Assembly: GCA_016213245.1 (NCBI GenBank)
Contig: JACRBC010000021.1
Coordinates: 1-64,000, forward strand
Source of the DNA: Candidatus Solibacter usitatus
GTDB lineage: Bacteria > Acidobacteriota > Terriglobia > Bryobacterales > Bryobacteraceae
Length of the DNA stretch: 64,000 nt
Direction: 5' to 3'
The notes beneath the pieces are model-generated. The model was not told where the DNA came from. It did no database searches and was given only the letters and a program-made list of their open reading frames with translations. The position numbers and the translations under genes are program-made. This document shows positions 1-8,725 of this stretch, in pieces; position 1 is the stretch's first letter; every line of letters begins with the position of its first letter.

Positions 1-17
1 CTTTTGAGTGCTGACCC

Positions 18-85
18 TTACCCGCTTGCTGACGCTCGCGGCTCTACTTGGTTACCCGCTCGCTGACGCTCGCGGCTCTACTTGG
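18..85. repeat. Two tandem copies of a 34-bp GC-rich intergenic repeat
   Basis: Positions 18-51 and 52-85 are head-to-tail copies of the same 34-bp unit, beginning ttacccgct and ending ctctacttgg, with one mismatch (t/c at the tenth base). They lie downstream of the stop of the 220-2676 gene and are not part of a supported reading frame. From memory, similar units built around cgctgacgctcgcgg recur between genes in Solibacter-like and planctomycete genomes. That link is recollection and inference, because only two copies are visible here. Confidence 0.8.
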
Positions 86-219
86 GGGGATTAGGATGAA
101 TGAATCCTGTTTTCAAGATTATTTTACTACATCGCGAGGGGGTCGTCGGCCGGGGCGGGCAGGCGGGTGGGCTGACGTTGCAAGATCGTGATGTGGAAGA
201 AGCCGAGGGCTGCGGGCGG

Positions 220-2676
220 TCAGTGGTACCAGTCGAGCAGTTTCACCGTCACGCCCGTGCCGGCCAGAGCGGCGCTGAAGGCGTTGAGATCGGCGCCGCG
301 GTAGTGATAGGGGATGGCGACTTTGGGGTGGAAGGCCTTGACGGCATCGGCTGCCTCTTCCGGCGTCATGGTGTAGGGGAGGTTCATGCACACCAGGGCG
401 GCGTCGATGTTTTTCAGGGCGCGCATTTCGGCGATGCCTTCGGTGTCGCCGGCGATGTAGAGGCGGAAGCCGCCATAAGTGACGATGTAGCCGTTGCCGC
501 GGCCTTTCTCGTGGTAGACAGCGCCTTCCTTGGGGCCGCGCTTGAGGTTGTACATGGGAATGGCTTCGATGCGCCAGGGGCCAACGGAGGTGGACTCGCC
601 GTTGCGCATGACTTTGGGGGATTCGATCTTGGGGGCGGCGGCTTCGGGAGCGACGACGGGCGCGCCGGGCTTGCGGGCGGCGCCGAGGGCCTTGGGGTCG
701 AGGTGGTCGCCGTGAATGTCGGTGATGAGGACGAGGTCCGCTTTGGGGAGGGCGTCATAGCCGGCGCCGGTGGGATCGACGTGGACGACCTGGCCGCCGG
801 CTTCCAGCATGAAGCTGGCGTGACGGATGGCGGTGAGCTTGAGCGAGCCGGCCTGGGTCTCGAAGGACAGGGTGGGGTGGGTTTGGGCCGGGAGCGCGGC
901 GGCGAGGAGCTCGTCATCGACGGCGGGCGCCATGTCGCGAAGGCGGAAGTAGGTGGCGCGGGCGTTGGGGTCGGCGAACTCGGTGAGGCGGAGACGGAGG
1001 TCGTGTTTGGGCTGGGTGGCGTAGCCGGGCCGCCAGGCGCCGGCGAGGCAGGCGAGGCCGCCGGGGCGGAGGGAGTCGTCGGCGGACAGTTGGAGCGAGG
1101 CGGGGTCGAGGGTAAAGCTGGTGAGATCGGCGGAGTCGAGCGCGGCGAGGGAGGGGTCGGCGGATGGGTTCAAAGAGAAGACGACTGGCCCGCGGAGGAC
1201 TGCAACACGGCCGGCCTGGCGCTGGCGGCCGCGGACGAGGCGGAAGTCCATGGGCAGGTTGAGCTGGGCGCGGTCGCCGGATTTCCAGAGGCGAGTGACC
1301 TTGGCGAACGATCCGGGCTGGGGTGCGGCGGCGGGCTGGCCGTTGATGGAGAGGGTGGCGCCCTTGGCCCAGGCGGGGATGCGGAGTTGAAGCTCGAAGG
1401 AAGCGGGGCGGGCAGGATCGATTTCGATGGTGACGGCGCCGGAGGAGGGGTAGGTGGTCTCCTGGCGCAGAGTGACGGGCACACCAGCGAGATCGATGGA
1501 TGCCTGCGAGGCGGTGTAGAGGTTGACGGCGAGGCCCTGGGTGGTGCGGTAGTAGATCATTTCAGGGAGTTCGGAGACGATGCGGCGGTAGTTGCCGGGG
1601 CAGCAGTAGGTATCGCCGGGGTGGTATTCGCGCGGGCCTTCGAGCGGGGAGTAGTAACGGATGTGGCGGCCGCCGGGCGACTGGGCGGCAAAGAGGGTGT
1701 TGTGGATGGTGCGCTCCATGAGGTCGCCCATGCGGGGGTCGGAATGGAGGCGGAGGAGGCTGTCGAGGAGGCGCAACTGGTAGGCGGTGGCGCAGGTTTC
1801 GGCGAGCTGGCCGCGGCCGTTCTGGTCATCGGTCCAGATCTCCCACTGGCCGGCGCCGCCGGTGACGGCCATGCCGTCGGAGCGGGTGAAGAAGTCGAGG
1901 GCGCGAGAGGACTGGCGGAGGAGGCGGGGATCGGGCTGGAGGCGGAAGAGTTCGAGCTGGGCGAGGGAGCGGGCCATGAAGGCGTAGATGTGGCCCTCGA
2001 TGCCGTCGCGGCGGCCGACGATGACGGGCAGGTCCCATTGCGGGAGGCCGCGGGTGGCGGTGACGAAGTCGAGGTAACGGCGGTCGCCGGTGGCCTGGTG
2101 GAGGTGGAGCATGGTGCGCTCGATGCCGGTGACGGCGACGTGGGTGGCGACGCCGGTGCGCCGGCCCCAATCGGGCGGGATTTCGGCCCAATGGGCGAGG
2201 ACGAAGTTGGCGGCTTTGACGGCGGCGGCGAGGGAGGGCTGGTGGTGGAAGAGGGTGAAGTTGTCAGTGAGGCCGGCGATGAGGTAGCCGGTTTCGTGGA
2301 CGTCCCAAAGGACGGTGACGCGGCGCGGGGGCGAGAAGAAGCCGATGTAGCCGTCAGGAGACTGGGCGGCGAGGATGCGGCTGACGAGGTGGTCCTTGAG
2401 GGCGGCGACCTTGGGGTGGCCGGAGTAGGCGGCGAAGCGGACGGCGGACATGAGGAGCTTGCCGAGGCCGATGTAGCCGCCGGGCGGGTCCTGCTTGTCC
2501 AGGGGGGCGAGGAAGTCCTTATCGGCGTCGAGGACGAGGAGGTTGTTATGGATGGTGACATCGATGCGGCGGCCGATTTCGCCGGAGACCTTGACGTGGC
2601 GGATGTCGAGGGGCTGGAGGGGATCGGCGGCTGGGGCGGCGAGGGCGAGGGTGAGGAGGGTGAGGGTGCGGATCAT
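220..2676 (-). CDS. Secreted GH127-type glycosidase fused to a C-terminal metallo-beta-lactamase-fold domain
   Basis: This 818-residue protein has a short hydrophobic N-terminus (about 1-17) suggesting secretion. Residues about 20-585 match the GH127 (DUF1680) beta-L-arabinofuranosidase family. The family's zinc/thiolate set is visible as E293 and C295 in ETC and C358-C359 in YCCPGN; one of the paired cysteines is the family nucleophile. E279 is a candidate acid/base. Residues about 610-818 form an UlaG-like metallo-beta-lactamase fold with DIHGDHLD (653-660), GDT (743-745) and a late histidine (H791). The first histidine of the usual HxHxDH motif is Asp653. The substrate is probably an arabinofuranose-containing glycan, which is family inference. 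The ATG overlaps the TGA of the upstream GNAT gene by four bases, so the two are translationally coupled. The fusion is continuous with no internal stop. Confidence 0.85.
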   Translation of the reverse strand: MIRTLTLLTLALAAPAADPLQPLDIRHVKVSGEIGRRIDVTIHNNLLVLDADKDFLAPLDKQDPPGGYIGLGKLLMSAVRFAAYSGHPKVAALKDHLVSRILAAQSPDGYIGFFSPPRRVTVLWDVHETGYLIAGLTDNFTLFHHQPSLAAAVKAANFVLAHWAEIPPDWGRRTGVATHVAVTGIERTMLHLHQATGDRRYLDFVTATRGLPQWDLPVIVGRRDGIEGHIYAFMARSLAQLELFRLQPDPRLLRQSSRALDFFTRSDGMAVTGGAGQWEIWTDDQNGRGQLAETCATAYQLRLLDSLLRLHSDPRMGDLMERTIHNTLFAAQSPGGRHIRYYSPLEGPREYHPGDTYCCPGNYRRIVSELPEMIYYRTTQGLAVNLYTASQASIDLAGVPVTLRQETTYPSSGAVTIEIDPARPASFELQLRIPAWAKGATLSINGQPAAAPQPGSFAKVTRLWKSGDRAQLNLPMDFRLVRGRQRQAGRVAVLRGPVVFSLNPSADPSLAALDSADLTSFTLDPASLQLSADDSLRPGGLACLAGAWRPGYATQPKHDLRLRLTEFADPNARATYFRLRDMAPAVDDELLAAALPAQTHPTLSFETQAGSLKLTAIRHASFMLEAGGQVVHVDPTGAGYDALPKADLVLITDIHGDHLDPKALGAARKPGAPVVAPEAAAPKIESPKVMRNGESTSVGPWRIEAIPMYNLKRGPKEGAVYHEKGRGNGYIVTYGGFRLYIAGDTEGIAEMRALKNIDAALVCMNLPYTMTPEEAADAVKAFHPKVAIPYHYRGADLNAFSAALAGTGVTVKLLDWYH

Positions 2677-3137
2677 GCGGGTGGGGGGGTGAGCCGGAGT
2701 TCGTAACAGAACGAGTTGTCAACGCAGCTCGGATGGTAGGGCGGGATGCGCTGGAAGCCGAGGGATTCGTAGAGGGCGATGGCGGTCCTCATAGACGGCA
2801 GAGTATCGAGGCGGACGGCGGAGTAGCCGGCACGGCGGGCGTGGCCGATGAGAGCGACGGCGAGCGAGCGGCCGGCGTTGAGGCCGCGGGCTTCGGGCTG
2901 GACAAAGAGGCGTTTGATCTCGGCCGAACCGTCGTGGAGGGGGCGTAGCGCGCCGCAGCCGAGCGCCCGGGGGCCGTCGAAGGCGAGGAGGATGACTTCG
3001 TAGAACGATTCGAGGGCGGCGAGCTCCCGCTCGAAGCCGGCGGCGCAGACCAGGACGCCGGGGATTTGGACGTACTGGCGGAATAGGGCGCGGGCGGTGT
3101 CGAAATCGTGGGCCGTGGACGCTTTTCGCAGGTCCAT
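2673..3137 (-). CDS. GNAT family N-acetyltransferase
   Basis: A 154-residue single-domain GNAT protein. The acetyl-CoA binding motif A region is visible as RLFVQPEARGLNAGRSL (about 94-110), followed by the typical ALYESLGF motif near 125-132. The acceptor substrate cannot be told from sequence. The ATG at 3135-3137 was taken because only 36 bp separate it from the divergent mazG start. Its stop overlaps the start of the GH127 fusion gene (ATGA), so both are probably on one transcript. A role in that pathway is possible but not shown. Confidence 0.85.
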   Translation of the reverse strand: MDLRKASTAHDFDTARALFRQYVQIPGVLVCAAGFERELAALESFYEVILLAFDGPRALGCGALRPLHDGSAEIKRLFVQPEARGLNAGRSLAVALIGHARRAGYSAVRLDTLPSMRTAIALYESLGFQRIPPYHPSCVDNSFCYELRLTPPPA

Positions 3138-3173
3138 GATGAACTCTATGTTACGCTGGAAATTCCCCTCGTG

Positions 3174-3983
3174 ATGCCGGACGCAGAAAGTCTATCCGCC
3201 GGGCAAAGATTCCAGCGGCTGGTTGAAATCATGGCGCGCTTGCGCGCGCCGGGAGGCTGCCCGTGGGACCGCGAGCAGACCTTCGACAGCATCAAGCCGT
3301 ACACGCTGGAAGAGACCTACGAGGTACTGGACGCCATCGACCGGCGTGATTACCGCGGTCTTGCCGAGGAGCTGGGCGACCTGATGCTGCAAGTGGTGTT
3401 TTACGCGCAGATGGCGGAGGAGGCGGGGCATTTCCGGATCTCCGGCGCGCTGGACGCGGTGAACGAGAAGCTGGTGCGGCGGCACCCGCACGTGTTTGGG
3501 GACGGCGACGCGAAGACGCCGGAGCAGGTGCTGAAGCGCTGGGATGAGATCAAGGGCGAAGAGAAGCAGGGGCGGGGAGAAAAGAGCGGCGGGCTGCTGG
3601 ACGGGGTGGTGAGCAATCAGCCGGCGCTTTGCGAAGCGGCGCAGATCTCGCGGCGGGCGGCGGGGGCCGGGTTCGACTGGCCGGAGATCGGGCAGGCGCT
3701 CGATAAGGTACGGGAAGAGCTGGACGAGCTGGCTCGGGCGCGGGCGGACGAGAGCCAGGAAGAGATCGAAGGCGAGATCGGGGACCTGCTGTTCACGATC
3801 GTGAACGTGGCGCGGTTTCTGAAGGCGGATCCGGAGCAGGCGCTGCGGAAGACGAACGCGAAGTTCCGGCGGCGGTTCGCGCACGTGGAGGAGGAGTTGA
3901 AGCGGCGGGGGCGGCGTGTGGATGAGTCGAACCTGGAAGAGATGGAGGCACTGTGGCAGCAAGCCAAGCAGGCAGACCGATAG
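3174..3983 (+). CDS. mazG: Nucleoside triphosphate pyrophosphohydrolase MazG
   Basis: MazG hydrolyses (d)NTPs to NMP and pyrophosphate and is linked to nucleotide sanitation and ppGpp control. The 269-residue product has two MazG-type helical repeats, as in E. coli MazG. Metal-binding acidic motifs are visible as EETYE (46-50) and EELGD (65-69), and a second copy appears around residues 180-230. CPWDREQTF (29-37) is a family signature. The reading frame stays open further upstream, but ATG 3174 gives the family-typical N-terminus and avoids overlap with the divergent GNAT gene. GTG 3171 is an alternative. The 3' end overlaps the next gene by 31 bp. Confidence 0.93.
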   Translation: MPDAESLSAGQRFQRLVEIMARLRAPGGCPWDREQTFDSIKPYTLEETYEVLDAIDRRDYRGLAEELGDLMLQVVFYAQMAEEAGHFRISGALDAVNEKLVRRHPHVFGDGDAKTPEQVLKRWDEIKGEEKQGRGEKSGGLLDGVVSNQPALCEAAQISRRAAGAGFDWPEIGQALDKVREELDELARARADESQEEIEGEIGDLLFTIVNVARFLKADPEQALRKTNAKFRRRFAHVEEELKRRGRRVDESNLEEMEALWQQAKQADR

Positions 3984-4711
3984 AGCTGCGGCACCTGACG
4001 GCGCTGCCGGACCTGACCGATGCCGTGCGGCTGCAGCAGGAGATCTGGGGATTCGAGGACATTGAACTGCTGCCGCTGCGGCTGTTCGTGGTGGCGACGA
4101 AGGTGGGCGGGCAGGTGATCGGCGCCTACGACGGGGAGACGATGATCGGCTTCCTGCTGGCGATACCGGGGCTGAAGGGTGGCGCAACCACTTATCTGCA
4201 CAGCCACATGATGGGAGTGCAGCCGCCGTACCGCAACCTGGGCGTGGGGCGGATGCTGAAGCTGAAGCAGCGCGCCGAGGCGCTGTCGCGCGGGATCGGG
4301 CTGATTGAGTGGACGTTCGATCCGCTGGAGCTGAAGAACGCGTATTTCAACATCGAGCGGCTGGGCGCGGTGGTGCGGCGGTATGTGTTGAACCAGTATG
4401 GGACCACGACGTCGCACCTGCACGGCGGGTTGCCGACGGACCGCTGCGTGGCGGAGTGGTACATCAGCGGGGAGCGGGTGGCGGCGATTCTGGAGGGGCG
4501 GCCGGACGTGAGACGCGAAGTGGTGGAGCGGATCGCGGTGCCGGTGGAGATTGCCGAGGTCCGGACAAGCGCTCCGGAGCGGGCGCGGGAGACCCAGCGG
4601 GAGGCCAGCGAGCGCTTTGTGGAGTGCTTCGATCGCGGGCTGGCGGTGGTCGGGTTTGAGAGATCTGACGAGTTTGGCACGTACTTACTAGGACCATGGC
4701 ATTCAAAATAG
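3953..4711 (+). CDS. COG3375-type GNAT acyltransferase
   Basis: A 252-residue predicted acyltransferase with an N-terminal GNAT fold. It shows HSHMMGVQPPYRNLGVG (about 83-99) as the acyl-CoA binding segment and a C-terminal extension beyond a single GNAT domain. I recognise the COG3375 family, which often sits beside N-acylamino-acid racemase/o-succinylbenzoate synthase genes, as it does here. In some bacteria a GNAT of this kind succinylates D-amino acids for the racemase, so that role is a reasonable inference. GTG 3953 is preceded by ggagg at 3944-3948 with good spacing. The gene overlaps mazG by 31 bp and the next gene by 16 bp, which points to one operon. Confidence 0.85.
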   Translation: MAASQAGRPIELRHLTALPDLTDAVRLQQEIWGFEDIELLPLRLFVVATKVGGQVIGAYDGETMIGFLLAIPGLKGGATTYLHSHMMGVQPPYRNLGVGRMLKLKQRAEALSRGIGLIEWTFDPLELKNAYFNIERLGAVVRRYVLNQYGTTTSHLHGGLPTDRCVAEWYISGERVAAILEGRPDVRREVVERIAVPVEIAEVRTSAPERARETQREASERFVECFDRGLAVVGFERSDEFGTYLLGPWHSK

Positions 4712-5817
4712 ATCAAATCCGGCTGCATTGGATTGAAATGCCGCTGGTGCATTTTTTCGAGACGAGTTTCGGCCGCACCTACGGGCGCAAGATGGTACTG
4801 GTGGAGGCGGTGAGCGGGGGCGTCTCGGGGTGGGGGGAGGTGACCTGCGGCGAGCAGCCCTACTACAACGAAGAGTGGACGGAAGGGGCGTGGGAGCTGC
4901 TAAAGAGCTACGTCGTTCCGTCGCTGCTGGGCAGGACGCTGGAGACGGCGGCGGAGGCCGGCCGCCACACGGCGGGGATGAAGGGCCACCGCATGACGCG
5001 CGGCGGGATGGAGACGGCGTGCTGGGACCTGGAGGCGCGGCTCAAGGGCGTGCCGCTGTGGAGGCTGATCGGCGGGGGGGCGCGGAAGGAGATCCCGTGC
5101 GGGGTGTCGATCGGGATTCAGGACAGCGTTCAGCAATTGCTTGGCAAGATCGGCACGGAAGTGGAGGCGGGGTACCGGCGGATCAAGATGAAGATCAAGC
5201 CGGGGTGGGACGTGGAGGTGATCCGCGAGGTACGGCGGGAGTTCCCGTCCATCCCGCTGATGGCGGACGCCAACTCAGCCTACACGCTGGGCGACATTGA
5301 GAGGCTGAAGCGGCTGGACGAATTCGGGCTGATGATGATCGAGCAGCCGCTGGCGCACGATGAGATTATCGACCACGCGCAGTTGCAGGCGGCGCTGGAG
5401 ACTGCGGTGTGCCTGGACGAGTGCATCCGCACGGCGCACCACGCCGAACAGGCGATCCGGCTGAAGGCGTGTAGGATCATCAACATCAAGCTGGGGCGGG
5501 TGGGCGGCTTCGCCGAAGCCAAGAGAGTGCACGACGTGTGCGAGGCGAACGGCATTCCGGTGTGGTGCGGGGGGATGCTGGAGTCGGGGGTGGGGCGCGC
5601 GCACAACATCGCGCTGGCGACGCTCAAGAACTTCACGCTGCCGGGCGATGTCTCGGCGAGCCGCAGGTACTGGAAACGCGACATCATCGACCCGTGGGTG
5701 GAAGTGACAAAGCAGGGGACGATTGAGACGGGTGACGGCCCGGGCTTCGGATATGATCTGGACCCGGACTTTCTGGCCAGCGTGCGGGTCAGGCAGGAGA
5801 GTTTCACAGCGCAGTGA
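4696..5817 (+). CDS. o-Succinylbenzoate synthase / N-acylamino-acid racemase family enolase
   Basis: The 373-residue protein belongs to the muconate-lactonizing subgroup of the enolase superfamily. The active-site set is complete: the KMK pair (K164, K166), metal ligands D191 (DANSAY), E216 (IEQPL) and D241 (DECI), the second-side lysine K265, and the late GGMLESGVG segment (292-300). Family members either dehydrate SHCHC to o-succinylbenzoate in menaquinone synthesis or racemise N-succinyl amino acids, and sequence alone does not separate the two. The neighbouring COG3375 acyltransferase, and the lack of other men genes here, favour the N-succinylamino-acid racemase role (inference). ATG 4696 lies inside the preceding gene and the stop overlaps the next start. 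Confidence 0.88.
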   Translation: MAFKIDQIRLHWIEMPLVHFFETSFGRTYGRKMVLVEAVSGGVSGWGEVTCGEQPYYNEEWTEGAWELLKSYVVPSLLGRTLETAAEAGRHTAGMKGHRMTRGGMETACWDLEARLKGVPLWRLIGGGARKEIPCGVSIGIQDSVQQLLGKIGTEVEAGYRRIKMKIKPGWDVEVIREVRREFPSIPLMADANSAYTLGDIERLKRLDEFGLMMIEQPLAHDEIIDHAQLQAALETAVCLDECIRTAHHAEQAIRLKACRIINIKLGRVGGFAEAKRVHDVCEANGIPVWCGGMLESGVGRAHNIALATLKNFTLPGDVSASRRYWKRDIIDPWVEVTKQGTIETGDGPGFGYDLDPDFLASVRVRQESFTAQ

Positions 5818-6701
5818 AGCCGAACCGCGGGAAGCTGTACGGGTTGGTGTCGGTGATGACGCTGATCTGGAGCTTGAACGTCATCGTTGCCAAGCTCGCG
5901 CTGCGGAGCTGTCCGCCGCTGCTGATGGGCCCGCTGCGGGCGGCGCTGGCGGCGGTGCTGCTGGCGCCGGTGTATGCGTGGGCGCGCGCGCGGCAGCGGA
6001 CGGAGGAGCGGTGGACGCTGCGGGACGTGGCGGCGCTGTCGGTGCTGGGGGTATTCGGCATCACGCTGAACCAGGTGTTTTTCGTGCTGGGGATGAAGGC
6101 GACCAGCGTGGCGCACGCGGCGCTGGTGATCGCGACGACGCCGTTGCAGGTGATGCTGCTGGCGGCCATGCGGGGGCAGGAGCGGATCACGGCGCGAAAG
6201 GTGGCGGGGATGGCGGTGGCGATCGGGGGCATCGCGGTGCTGAACCTGGGGCCGGGGAGGAACCTGCACGGGGCGACGCTGGCGGGCGACTGCTTCGTGT
6301 TGTTGGGCGCGCTGTGCTTCTCGCTGTACACGGTGTTCGGCAAAGAGGTGAGCGGGCGGCACGACCTAATCAAGGTGAACGCGATCGGCTACGCGGCCGG
6401 GGCGCTGGCCGGAGCGCCGCTGCTGGCGCAGCAGGCGATGCGGTTTGACTTCACGGCAGTGCCTGGAGCGGGGTGGTGGGCGCTGGCCTACATGGCGCTG
6501 CTGTCGTCGGTGGCGTGCTACCTGATCTTCTACTACGCGCTGAACCACCTGCCGGCGTCACGAGTAGCGGTGTTTTCGTACGTGCAGCCGGTGATCGCGT
6601 CGGTGGCGGGACTGGCGATACTGAGCGAGCCGATCACGGGAGCGGTGGCGGCGGGGGGACTGCTGGTGCTGAGCGGCGTGTGGATCACGGGGCGGGGGTA
6701 A
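5814..6701 (+). CDS. EamA/DMT family transporter
   Basis: A 295-residue integral membrane protein with about ten hydrophobic segments arranged as two EamA repeats, typical of drug/metabolite transporters. These usually export amino acids or other small metabolites; the substrate is not predictable. The GTG start (5814-5816) overlaps the stop of the racemase gene, so translation is coupled. An exporter for the acyl- or D-amino acids handled upstream is a possibility only. Confidence 0.88.
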   Translation: MKPNRGKLYGLVSVMTLIWSLNVIVAKLALRSCPPLLMGPLRAALAAVLLAPVYAWARARQRTEERWTLRDVAALSVLGVFGITLNQVFFVLGMKATSVAHAALVIATTPLQVMLLAAMRGQERITARKVAGMAVAIGGIAVLNLGPGRNLHGATLAGDCFVLLGALCFSLYTVFGKEVSGRHDLIKVNAIGYAAGALAGAPLLAQQAMRFDFTAVPGAGWWALAYMALLSSVACYLIFYYALNHLPASRVAVFSYVQPVIASVAGLAILSEPITGAVAAGGLLVLSGVWITGRG

Positions 6702-6705
6702 GAAG

Positions 6706-8004
6706 ATGGCGGGGTTCACAAGGCTGCTGCGGGAGAATCGCAACTACCGGCTGACCTGGACGGGGCAGGTGGTGAGCGAGGTGGGGGACAATTTCAATAA
6801 CATCGCGGTGTTCGCGCTGGTGATGGAGCAGACGCACTCGGGGCTGGCGGTAACGGCGGTGATGCTGGCGCGGGCGGTGGCGATGCTGATGGCCGGGCCG
6901 GTGGCGGGGATCGTGCTGGACCGCGTGGACCGGCGCAAGGTGATGATCCTGAGCGACCTGACCAGGGCGGTGGTAGCGCTGGGGTTCATCTTCTGCACAG
7001 GGAAAGAGAGCGTGGGGTTGCTGCTGGGGCTGAGCGCGCTGCTGATGTTCGCCTCGCCGTTTTTCACCAGCGGGCGGGCGTCGATTCTGCCCGTGCTGGC
7101 GAGCAAGGAAGAGCTGCACACGGCCAATTCGCTGACGCAGACGACGCAGTGGACATCGGTGGCGCTGGGATCGTTCCTGGGCGGGGCGATCGCCAAAGGG
7201 CTGGGTTACGACGCGGCGTTTGTGTTCAACGCGCTGTCGTTCCTGGTGTCGGCGGGATGCATCGGGCTGTTGCGGGTGCCGGCGGGGGCGAGCTTCAAGG
7301 CCGAGCGGCGGGACATCGGCGAGGACCGGGTAGCGCGGCCGTGGCGGGAGTACAAAGACGGCCTGGCATACATGGGGCGGACGCCGCTGATTCTGGGGAT
7401 CGCGCTGGTGGGCGTGGGGTGGGCGACGGGAGGCGGGGCGGCGCAGATCCTGTTCAGCCTGTTCGGCGAGGTGGTGTTCCAGCGAGGGGCGGCGGGCATC
7501 GGGGAGGTGTGGGGGTGCGCGGGCCTGGGACTGATCGCCGGCGGGGTGGCGGCCAACGTGTGGGGGAAGAAACTGCCGTTCGAGCGGTACAAGTGGGCGG
7601 TGGCGGCGTGCTACGTGGTGCACGGCGGTGCATACGTGCTGTTCAGCACGCGGCGCAGCTACGCGGCGGCGCTGGTGTTCATCGCCATTTCGCGGGCGGC
7701 GGTGGCGGTGAGTTCGGTGCTGAACTTCAGCCAGGTACTGCGGCACGTGCCGGATTCCTACCGCGGGCGGGTGTTTTCGACGATGGAGTCGATGGTGTGG
7801 GGGACTATGATGGTGTCCATGGTGGCTGCCGGGGTGGCGTCGCGGACGGTGGATGCGAGAACGATCGGGGTGGTGGCGGGCTGCCTGAGTTCGATGACGG
7901 CGCTGGGTTGGGGCCTGGCGCAGTCGCGCGGGCTGCTGGTGGAGCCTCCGCTGGAGGGCGTGGATCCGCGGGAGATCGAGGTACACGGAGAACCGAATGC
8001 GTGA
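6706..8004 (+). CDS. Major facilitator superfamily transporter (MFS_3/DHA3-like)
   Basis: The 432-residue protein has the twelve-helix MFS pattern. The cytoplasmic loop between helices 2 and 3 carries GIVLDRVDRRKVMI (about 65-78), the A-motif variant of EntS/DHA3-type exporters. Export of a small molecule from the cytoplasm is the family role; the substrate is unknown. ATG 6706 follows the previous stop by four bases. Its end overlaps the next gene by 8 bp, in keeping with a continuous operon. Confidence 0.88.
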   Translation: MAGFTRLLRENRNYRLTWTGQVVSEVGDNFNNIAVFALVMEQTHSGLAVTAVMLARAVAMLMAGPVAGIVLDRVDRRKVMILSDLTRAVVALGFIFCTGKESVGLLLGLSALLMFASPFFTSGRASILPVLASKEELHTANSLTQTTQWTSVALGSFLGGAIAKGLGYDAAFVFNALSFLVSAGCIGLLRVPAGASFKAERRDIGEDRVARPWREYKDGLAYMGRTPLILGIALVGVGWATGGGAAQILFSLFGEVVFQRGAAGIGEVWGCAGLGLIAGGVAANVWGKKLPFERYKWAVAACYVVHGGAYVLFSTRRSYAAALVFIAISRAAVAVSSVLNFSQVLRHVPDSYRGRVFSTMESMVWGTMMVSMVAAGVASRTVDARTIGVVAGCLSSMTALGWGLAQSRGLLVEPPLEGVDPREIEVHGEPNA

Positions 8005-8725
8005 CCTGACGGGGCAGTCGATTCTGGTGACAGGCGGGGCGCGGCGGATTGGCCGGGCGATCGCGCTGCGGCTGCACAGAGAAGGCGCGCAGGTGCTGAT
8101 CCACTACGGCACGTCGGAAGAGGAGGCGCGGCGAACGGCTGAGGAGTGCGGCGGCGCGCCGCTGTTCCGGGCCAACCTGGGGAGCGTGGAGGCGATCGGC
8201 GCGATGTTCGGCGAGATCGAGGCGCAGGTGGGACGGCTGGACGGGCTGGTGAACAACGCGGCGCGGTTCGCGGGCGTTGCGGCGCTGGAGATGACAGAGG
8301 CAGACTGGGACTCTATCCACGCGGTGAACCTGAAGGCGGTGTTCTTTTGCGCACAGCAGGCGGCGCTGTTGATGAGGAAGAACGCCGGTGGCGAAGGGCG
8401 GATCGTGAACATCAGTTCGATGGGGGCGTATCTGACGTGGCCGGAGCACGTGCATTATTGCGCGTCGAAGGCGGGGGTGGTATCGCTGACGCGGTCGCTG
8501 GCCAAGGCTCTGGCGCCGGGGATCACGGTGAACTCGGTGGCGCCGGGGGTGGTTCCGTTCGAGGAGAGCGAGGATCCGCGGATCGTGGCGATGGCGGCGG
8601 CTACGCCGGCCGGGCGGGCGGGGACGGGGGAAGAGATCGCCGAAGGGGTAGTGTATTTCCTGAAGGCGAGCGGGTTTGTGACAGGGCAGGTATTGCAGGT
8701 GGACGGGGGGCTGGGGCTGCGGTAG
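7997..8725 (+). CDS. Short-chain dehydrogenase/reductase
   Basis: A classical SDR of 242 residues. The NAD(P)-binding motif is TGGARRIG (12-19), the structural motif is NNAA (about 86-89), and the catalytic residues are Ser in ISSMGAY and Tyr/Lys in YCASK (about 151-155). The arginine in TGGARRIG resembles FolM/pteridine-reductase-like SDRs that prefer NADPH, but 3-oxoacyl reductase-like activity is also possible. It is the last gene of a run that uses strongly G-ending codons; the next gene shows a different codon style. Confidence 0.88.
   Translation: MRDLTGQSILVTGGARRIGRAIALRLHREGAQVLIHYGTSEEEARRTAEECGGAPLFRANLGSVEAIGAMFGEIEAQVGRLDGLVNNAARFAGVAALEMTEADWDSIHAVNLKAVFFCAQQAALLMRKNAGGEGRIVNISSMGAYLTWPEHVHYCASKAGVVSLTRSLAKALAPGITVNSVAPGVVPFEESEDPRIVAMAAATPAGRAGTGEEIAEGVVYFLKASGFVTGQVLQVDGGLGLR

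Noticed and set aside
100-2706. 868-codon open frame on the plus strand antisense to the GH127 fusion gene
   Set aside because: It is a low-complexity G/A/E/V-rich translation produced by the codon bias of the minus-strand gene and has no recognisable domain.
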